This document shows positions 60,008 to 64,000 of a stretch of DNA of 64,000 bases, piece by piece. The notes beneath the pieces are model-generated. The model was not told the origin of the DNA, searched no databases, and worked only from the letters and a program-made list of their open reading frames with translations. The first letter of the stretch is position 1, and the number at the start of each line of letters is the position of its first letter. The position numbers were made by a program, and so were the translations under genes. The DNA comes from Bacteroidota bacterium (GTDB lineage: Bacteria; Bacteroidota; Bacteroidia; Flavobacteriales; Flavobacteriaceae): NCBI GenBank assembly GCA_023446155.1, contig JAEXIT010000017.1:558001-622000 (forward strand). The letters are read 5' to 3'.

Positions 60008-62161
60008 ATGATGAAAACGATACTTACAATTTGTAGTTTTTTATGTTGGATGACCTTTCAGGCGCAAACAACGATTTCCGGAAAAGTGGTCGATCAGAAA
60101 GGAAAACCCTTAGATGGCGCCAACGTATTTATAGAAGGAACCTACGACGGTGCTGCGTCCGGAGCCGATGGTGCTTTTTCTTTTACAACCGATACCAAAG
60201 GAAACCAGATTTTAGTGATCAGTTTCCTGATGTATGAAACCATTCGCGAAACCATCGTTGTGGAAAACTACCAGTCGAAGTCGTTTCATTTAAAAAATAG
60301 CGCCAATGCGTTGGACAACGTGGTGATTTCGGTAGGAACCTTTCAGGCGGGAGGCAATTCGAAAGCGTCGGTTTTAAAACCTTTGGATATTGTAACCACA
60401 GCGGGTTCGGCCGGAAACATCATCGGGGCTTTGCAAACCCTTCCGGGTGCGCAGATTGTAGGCGAAAGCGGACGTTTGTTTGTACGCGGTGGCGAATCGG
60501 ATGAAACACAAACCTATATCGACGGTATTCGTGTGGCACAACCGTATGGCGCAACCGCGAATAACTTACCAACCCGAGGTCGTTTTTCTCCTTTTTTGTT
60601 TAGTGGGATTTCGTTTTCAACCGGAGGCTATTCGGCCGAATATGGCGATGCTTTATCCAGTGTTTTGTTATTGAATACGATTGCCGAACCGGATCAGGAA
60701 AAAACAGATGTCTCTGTGATGAGCGTTGGTGCGGGTGTCGGAAATACGCAGAAATGGGACAACGGCTCTTTTAGTATCAATATGTCGTACCTGAATCTGG
60801 AGCCGTATCAAAAATTGATCAAACAAAATGTAGATTGGAACAAACCGTACCAATCCATGTCGGGAGAAATGGTTTTCCGCCGACAGTTTAAAAGTGGTTT
60901 ATTCAAGTTTTACACCGCCTTCGATTATGCCAATTTCGATTTGAATCAGAAAGATATCAATTACGAAAATCCGATCCGCGTGGCTACCGACAATAACAAT
61001 TTGTATATGAATGCGTCCTATAAAGGGAATTTCGGAGCCAACTGGACACTACAAACCGGTATCGGTTATGGTTACAGTTTGACGAAAACGGATCTGAATG
61101 CCAATGCACTTCGCGATCGTGAAAATGCCGCTCATTTGAAACTAAAACTACTTAAAAAGTTTTCAGACGGGATAAAACTAACATTTGGAGGGGATTATTT
61201 TACGACCGATTTTAGCGAAAAGTACCAACAGGATAGCAATCTTTTCCAATCCGGTTATATCAGTAACATTGGGGCCGTATATGCTGAAACAGATATTTTA
61301 TTGTCCTCGGATTTTGCCTTAAAAGCAGGTGTTCGCAGTATGTATAGCGCCTTATTGGAAAAAACGACTTTAGAACCACGGGTTTCATTGGCCTACCGAA
61401 CCAATAAAAACGGACAGTTATCGTTTGCCTACGGCGATTTCCACCAATTGCCAAAACAGGATTACCTAAAATATACGTCGAATTTCGAACCGGAAAAAAC
61501 GTCACATTATATCCTAAACTATAGCTATAACCCAAATGGAAGAACCTTACGTGCCGAATTGTACTATAAAAACTACGAAGACCTGGTAAAATACAATACC
61601 GATACGCCGCAATACAACAGTATTTATACCAACAACGGTAGCGGGTATGCACAAGGATTTGATCTTTTCTGGCGCGATAATAAAACGGTTAAAAATCTGG
61701 AATACTGGTTGTCGTATTCGTATATCGACAGTAAAAGGGATTATAAAAACTATATCGATAAAGTCGCTCCGAGTTTTGTAGCCAACCATACGCTTTCGGT
61801 AGTGGGGAAATACTGGATTAGTGATTTGCGTTCGCAGTTGAGTGTGACCAACAGTTTTGCAACCGGCCGACCGTATAACAATCCGAATGAAACCCTGTTT
61901 ATGAACGGAAAAACAAAAAGTTATAACAGTCTAAGTTTAAGCTGGGCGTATTTACTGTCGCAACAAAAAATACTGTACTTCTCCATGTCGAACGTATTGG
62001 GAAACAACAATGTTTTTGGCTACCAATATGCCAATTCACCGGACTTAAACGGACAATTTCAACGTCAGGCGATAGGACAGCCAGCCGACCGTTTTTTCTT
62101 CGTCGGGTTTTTCTGGACCATCAGTCAGGATAAGAAATCCAACCAATTGGATAACTTATAA
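60008..62161 (+). CDS. TonB-dependent receptor with a carboxypeptidase-regulatory-like N-terminal domain
   Basis: 717 residues from ATG 60008 (a second ATG follows at 60011); signal peptide ends near AQ (residue 20). CarboxypepD_reg-like domain (ISGKVVDQKGKPLDGANVFIEGTYDGA, about 22-48), then a plug domain (NIIGALQTLPGAQIVGESGRLFVRGGESDETQTYIDGIRV), then a 22-strand-type beta-barrel with a typical Phe-containing C-terminal strand. A TonB box is not obvious. It imports an unknown nutrient through the outer membrane. A LytTR-like site and a LytS-type kinase gene downstream suggest regulation by a two-component system. Confidence 0.9.
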   Translation: MMKTILTICSFLCWMTFQAQTTISGKVVDQKGKPLDGANVFIEGTYDGAASGADGAFSFTTDTKGNQILVISFLMYETIRETIVVENYQSKSFHLKNSANALDNVVISVGTFQAGGNSKASVLKPLDIVTTAGSAGNIIGALQTLPGAQIVGESGRLFVRGGESDETQTYIDGIRVAQPYGATANNLPTRGRFSPFLFSGISFSTGGYSAEYGDALSSVLLLNTIAEPDQEKTDVSVMSVGAGVGNTQKWDNGSFSINMSYLNLEPYQKLIKQNVDWNKPYQSMSGEMVFRRQFKSGLFKFYTAFDYANFDLNQKDINYENPIRVATDNNNLYMNASYKGNFGANWTLQTGIGYGYSLTKTDLNANALRDRENAAHLKLKLLKKFSDGIKLTFGGDYFTTDFSEKYQQDSNLFQSGYISNIGAVYAETDILLSSDFALKAGVRSMYSALLEKTTLEPRVSLAYRTNKNGQLSFAYGDFHQLPKQDYLKYTSNFEPEKTSHYILNYSYNPNGRTLRAELYYKNYEDLVKYNTDTPQYNSIYTNNGSGYAQGFDLFWRDNKTVKNLEYWLSYSYIDSKRDYKNYIDKVAPSFVANHTLSVVGKYWISDLRSQLSVTNSFATGRPYNNPNETLFMNGKTKSYNSLSLSWAYLLSQQKILYFSMSNVLGNNNVFGYQYANSPDLNGQFQRQAIGQPADRFFFVGFFWTISQDKKSNQLDNL

Positions 62162-62190
62162 CAATTCATCCCTTAAAAACGACAATTGAG
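62161..62190 (+). promoter_or_regulatory. LytTR-type direct-repeat site upstream of the TPR gene
   Basis: ACAATTCAT (62161-62169), a 12-nt spacer, and ACAATTGAG (62182-62190). The site shares ACAATTCATCC and an AAAAC spacer stretch with the site at 59919. It lies 33 nt before TACCTTTG at 62224-62231, the same distance as in the other copy. It begins on the last base of the receptor's stop codon. Confidence 0.55.
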
Positions 62191-62223
62191 TCAGGATTAA
62201 TTTTAAAGTCGCTCCGGTCAAAA

Positions 62224-62231
62224 TACCTTTG
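62224..62231 (+). promoter_or_regulatory. -7 box TACCTTTG of the TPR gene
   Basis: An exact TAnnTTTG match, 33 nt after the LytTR-like site. No -33 TTG was found. It implies a leader of about 70 nt to ATG 62303 (or the earlier ATG at 62243). Confidence 0.5.
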
Positions 62232-62302
62232 GACTATAAATAATGAACAACGTTTCAATCATCAAAAAAAAAATCAATAAACCAACTAAAAAATCAATCA
62301 CC

Positions 62303-62929
62303 ATGACACGAATTATCACCGCATTAGCCTTATTTATCTGCCATATGGCATTTTCGCAAACCCAATACGAACAAGGAATGAAAAAAGCCCTTGGTTTGTG
62401 GGGAGAAGGAAAACCTACCGAAGCGGCAGCCCTTTTTGAACGCATCGCTTTAGTGGAAAAAGAAAACTGGCTACCGAACTATTACGTAGCATTGATCAAC
62501 ACAACGGAAGCTTTTGTTCCCGCCAACCGCGACAAAGTTTCAGCTTTATTGGAAAAAGCACAACAGGCCGAAAACGACGCCAATATGATCAGCCCGAACA
62601 ACCCGGAATTATTGGTTGTTCAAGGATTGATTTACACCGCCTGGATTGTATACGATCCGCAATCGAACGGAATGAAATACACCGGAAAAACAATGGAACA
62701 ATATTATAAAGCACTAGCCTTGGCACCCAACAATCCGAGAGTCGTGTTTTCGAAAGCCGAATTTGAAATTGGAGGAGCCAAATTTTTCGGAAAAGACACC
62801 AAACCAATGTGTGCGCAAGTTGCGAAATCAATTGAACTTTTTGCTACTTTTAAACCAGAATCGCCTTTTCATCCAAACTGGGGATTGGACAGAGCGCAGG
62901 AAGTGCTAAAAAATTGCAACACCAAATAA
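62303..62929 (+). CDS. Secreted TPR-like protein
   Basis: 208 residues from ATG 62303 with a signal peptide (MTRIITALALFICHMAFSQ). The rest is helical: GEGKPTEAAALFERIALVEKENWLPNYYVALI and TMEQYYKALALAPNNPRVVFSKAEF resemble TPR pairs. Start 62243 would add 20 basic residues in front of the signal and is less likely. It sits between the TonB receptor and a LytS-type kinase and probably shares their regulation. Function unknown. Confidence 0.72.
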   Translation: MTRIITALALFICHMAFSQTQYEQGMKKALGLWGEGKPTEAAALFERIALVEKENWLPNYYVALINTTEAFVPANRDKVSALLEKAQQAENDANMISPNNPELLVVQGLIYTAWIVYDPQSNGMKYTGKTMEQYYKALALAPNNPRVVFSKAEFEIGGAKFFGKDTKPMCAQVAKSIELFATFKPESPFHPNWGLDRAQEVLKNCNTK

Positions 62930-62968
62930 AACAAACCGGCGAATAGCCACGAATAAACCAAAAATAAA

Positions 62969-64000
62969 ATGAACTTTTACCTGAGACATTTTTTACGAGC
63001 CATAGGTATTGGAACAGCCATCATTGTAGTATTGCTTTTACTGCGATGGATTAATGGAAACCCGCTGCCGATTAACAACGCTTTCTGGCTGAATGTTGAG
63101 TTTACCATGCTCTATACAGTGGCGTTATATATGGCAAACATGGCTGTTTTCGTGGTGCTTGACCGCATATTTACAAAAGATCGTTTTGCTTTGAAAAGAG
63201 TGATCATTGGTTTTTTAAGCTCCTTTGTGGTTTCTATAGCGGTAATTTTTTTATTACGGGCTTTTGAAGAAATACAATTTAACGGATTGACATTTCAGGC
63301 ATTTTTAGCAAAAGAAAATCCAGGGAATTATTTAACAGCGATCATCATTACCTTTATCATTACGCTGATTCTGCATATGATCTATTTTTATAGAGCCTAT
63401 CAGGAAAACCGATTTAAGCAGCAAAAGATCATCGCCGGAACGGCTTCGGCAAAATTTGAAAGTTTAAAGAATCAGATCGATCCGCATTTCCTGTTTAACA
63501 GTCTGAATGTATTGAGTTCGTTGATTGAAGAAAATCCGGATAACGCCCAACGTTTCACGTCTTCTTTATCGAAAATATACCGTTATGTACTGGAACAAAA
63601 AGACAAAGAATTGGTGAGTGTGGAAGAGGAACTGGCTTTTGCCAAAACGTATATGAATCTTTTAAAAATGCGGTTTGAGAATAGTATTTACTACGAACAT
63701 CCAACAACCTTGCAAAATCCCGATGCCAAAGTAGTGCCGTTATCGTTGCAATTGTTATTGGAAAATACGATCAAACACAACATTGTAAGTGAACAAAAAC
63801 CGCTACACATTCGCATATTTGAACAAAACAACAACCTGGTGGTCGAAAACGACCTGCAGAAAAAGGAAGTTTTAAAAGACCGACAGGGCGTAGGTTTACA
63901 AAACATCATCGACCGATATGCCATCCTCACCGAACGCAGGGTAGCAATTGAACAAAGCGAAACAAAATTTACGGTAGCTTTACCGATGTTAACCAAACAA
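62969..64000 (+). CDS. LytS/YehU-type sensor histidine kinase (partial, runs off the window)
   Basis: The frame is open for 344 codons from ATG 62969 to the window end, with no stop. Four hydrophobic helices (about 10-26, 38-62, 73-90, 118-136) precede a His_kinase domain: NQIDPHFLFNSLNVLSSLIEE with phospho-His H173, the EELAFAKTYMNLLKMRFEN segment, and LLLENTIKHNIVSE as the N box with GVGLQNIIDRY. These are marks of the LytS/YehU class, which works with LytTR regulators. A partner may follow just beyond the window. It starts 39 nt after the TPR gene. Confidence 0.88.
   Translation, partial: MNFYLRHFLRAIGIGTAIIVVLLLLRWINGNPLPINNAFWLNVEFTMLYTVALYMANMAVFVVLDRIFTKDRFALKRVIIGFLSSFVVSIAVIFLLRAFEEIQFNGLTFQAFLAKENPGNYLTAIIITFIITLILHMIYFYRAYQENRFKQQKIIAGTASAKFESLKNQIDPHFLFNSLNVLSSLIEENPDNAQRFTSSLSKIYRYVLEQKDKELVSVEEELAFAKTYMNLLKMRFENSIYYEHPTTLQNPDAKVVPLSLQLLLENTIKHNIVSEQKPLHIRIFEQNNNLVVENDLQKKEVLKDRQGVGLQNIIDRYAILTERRVAIEQSETKFTVALPMLTKQ

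Noticed and set aside
1..64000. CRISPR arrays, tRNA or rRNA genes, transposases, prophage genes
   Set aside because: I found no spaced direct-repeat arrays, no tRNA- or rRNA-like stretches and no transposase or phage proteins on either strand.

Overview
The window looks like the chromosome of a member of the Flavobacteriaceae, probably Flavobacterium or a close relative. Three things point there. Many genes are preceded by the Bacteroidetes -7 promoter element TAnnTTTG, several with TTG about 18-19 nt upstream, and almost none has a Shine-Dalgarno sequence. There is a type IX secretion (T9SS) type B C-terminal sorting domain. There are also lineage-typical genes (DUF4835, the Rpb6/omega-like RNA polymerase subunit, DUF6495- and DUF6913-like proteins, an acyl-ACP thioesterase). 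I see no rRNA, tRNA, CRISPR array, prophage or insertion sequence. Coding density is high and no gap exceeds about 300 bases.

Layout. 1-9 kb: end of an unknown gene, ornithine aminotransferase, a small membrane protein with an Smr-domain protein, a lipoprotein with an internal duplication, an enlarged sugar MFS transporter, an EamA exporter with a cysteine desulfurase, and a leftward cassette of small membrane protein, ABC ATPase and GNAT. 9-21 kb: nadC, a YihY-type membrane protein, DUF2147, priA, an orphan LytTR regulator, the rpsF-rpsR-rplI operon, ligA, and a 5'-nucleotidase split over two genes. 21-33.6 kb, all rightward, is the housekeeping core: dapA, ferritin, bamD, omega, coaBC, DUF4835, recN, a TPR protein, fabI, a glycosyltransferase, coaE and an RprXY-like two-component pair. 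33.7-42 kb is a nine-gene leftward run: thioesterase, miaA, a K+ channel with a zinc ribbon, an exonuclease/GIY-YIG fusion, a YggS-like protein, DUF1015, 3-hydroxyacyl-CoA dehydrogenase, small MscS and a Gfo/Idh oxidoreductase. 42-50 kb: pcm, an HTH-Fic protein with a degenerate active-site motif, smpB, OmpW, a histidine phosphatase, a subtilisin-like lipoprotein, a GNAT and a T9SS cargo protein. 50-60 kb, leftward: an ABC-2 exporter, an Omp85-like protein, a nucleoid-associated protein, a pRiA4b ORF-3-like protein, VOC proteins, and an HPP/ClC pair. 60-64 kb: a TonB-dependent receptor, a secreted TPR-like protein and the first 344 codons of a LytS-type histidine kinase.

Most notable. (1) Two 9-12-9 direct-repeat sites that fit the LytTR-regulator binding pattern lie upstream of the TonB receptor and of the TPR gene. 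Each sits exactly 33 nt before a -7 box, and the LytS-type kinase follows. This suggests a self-contained envelope-sensing circuit. (2) A dispersed palindrome with core ACCTGACAGGTTTT occurs three times at gene 3' ends, one copy with a compensatory base change in both arms. (3) A strong Shine-Dalgarno precedes rplI in the operon that encodes bS6 and bS18, the proteins that help bury the anti-Shine-Dalgarno in this phylum. (4) The HTH-Fic protein lacks the catalytic His of its Fic motif and has an inverted repeat just upstream of its start.
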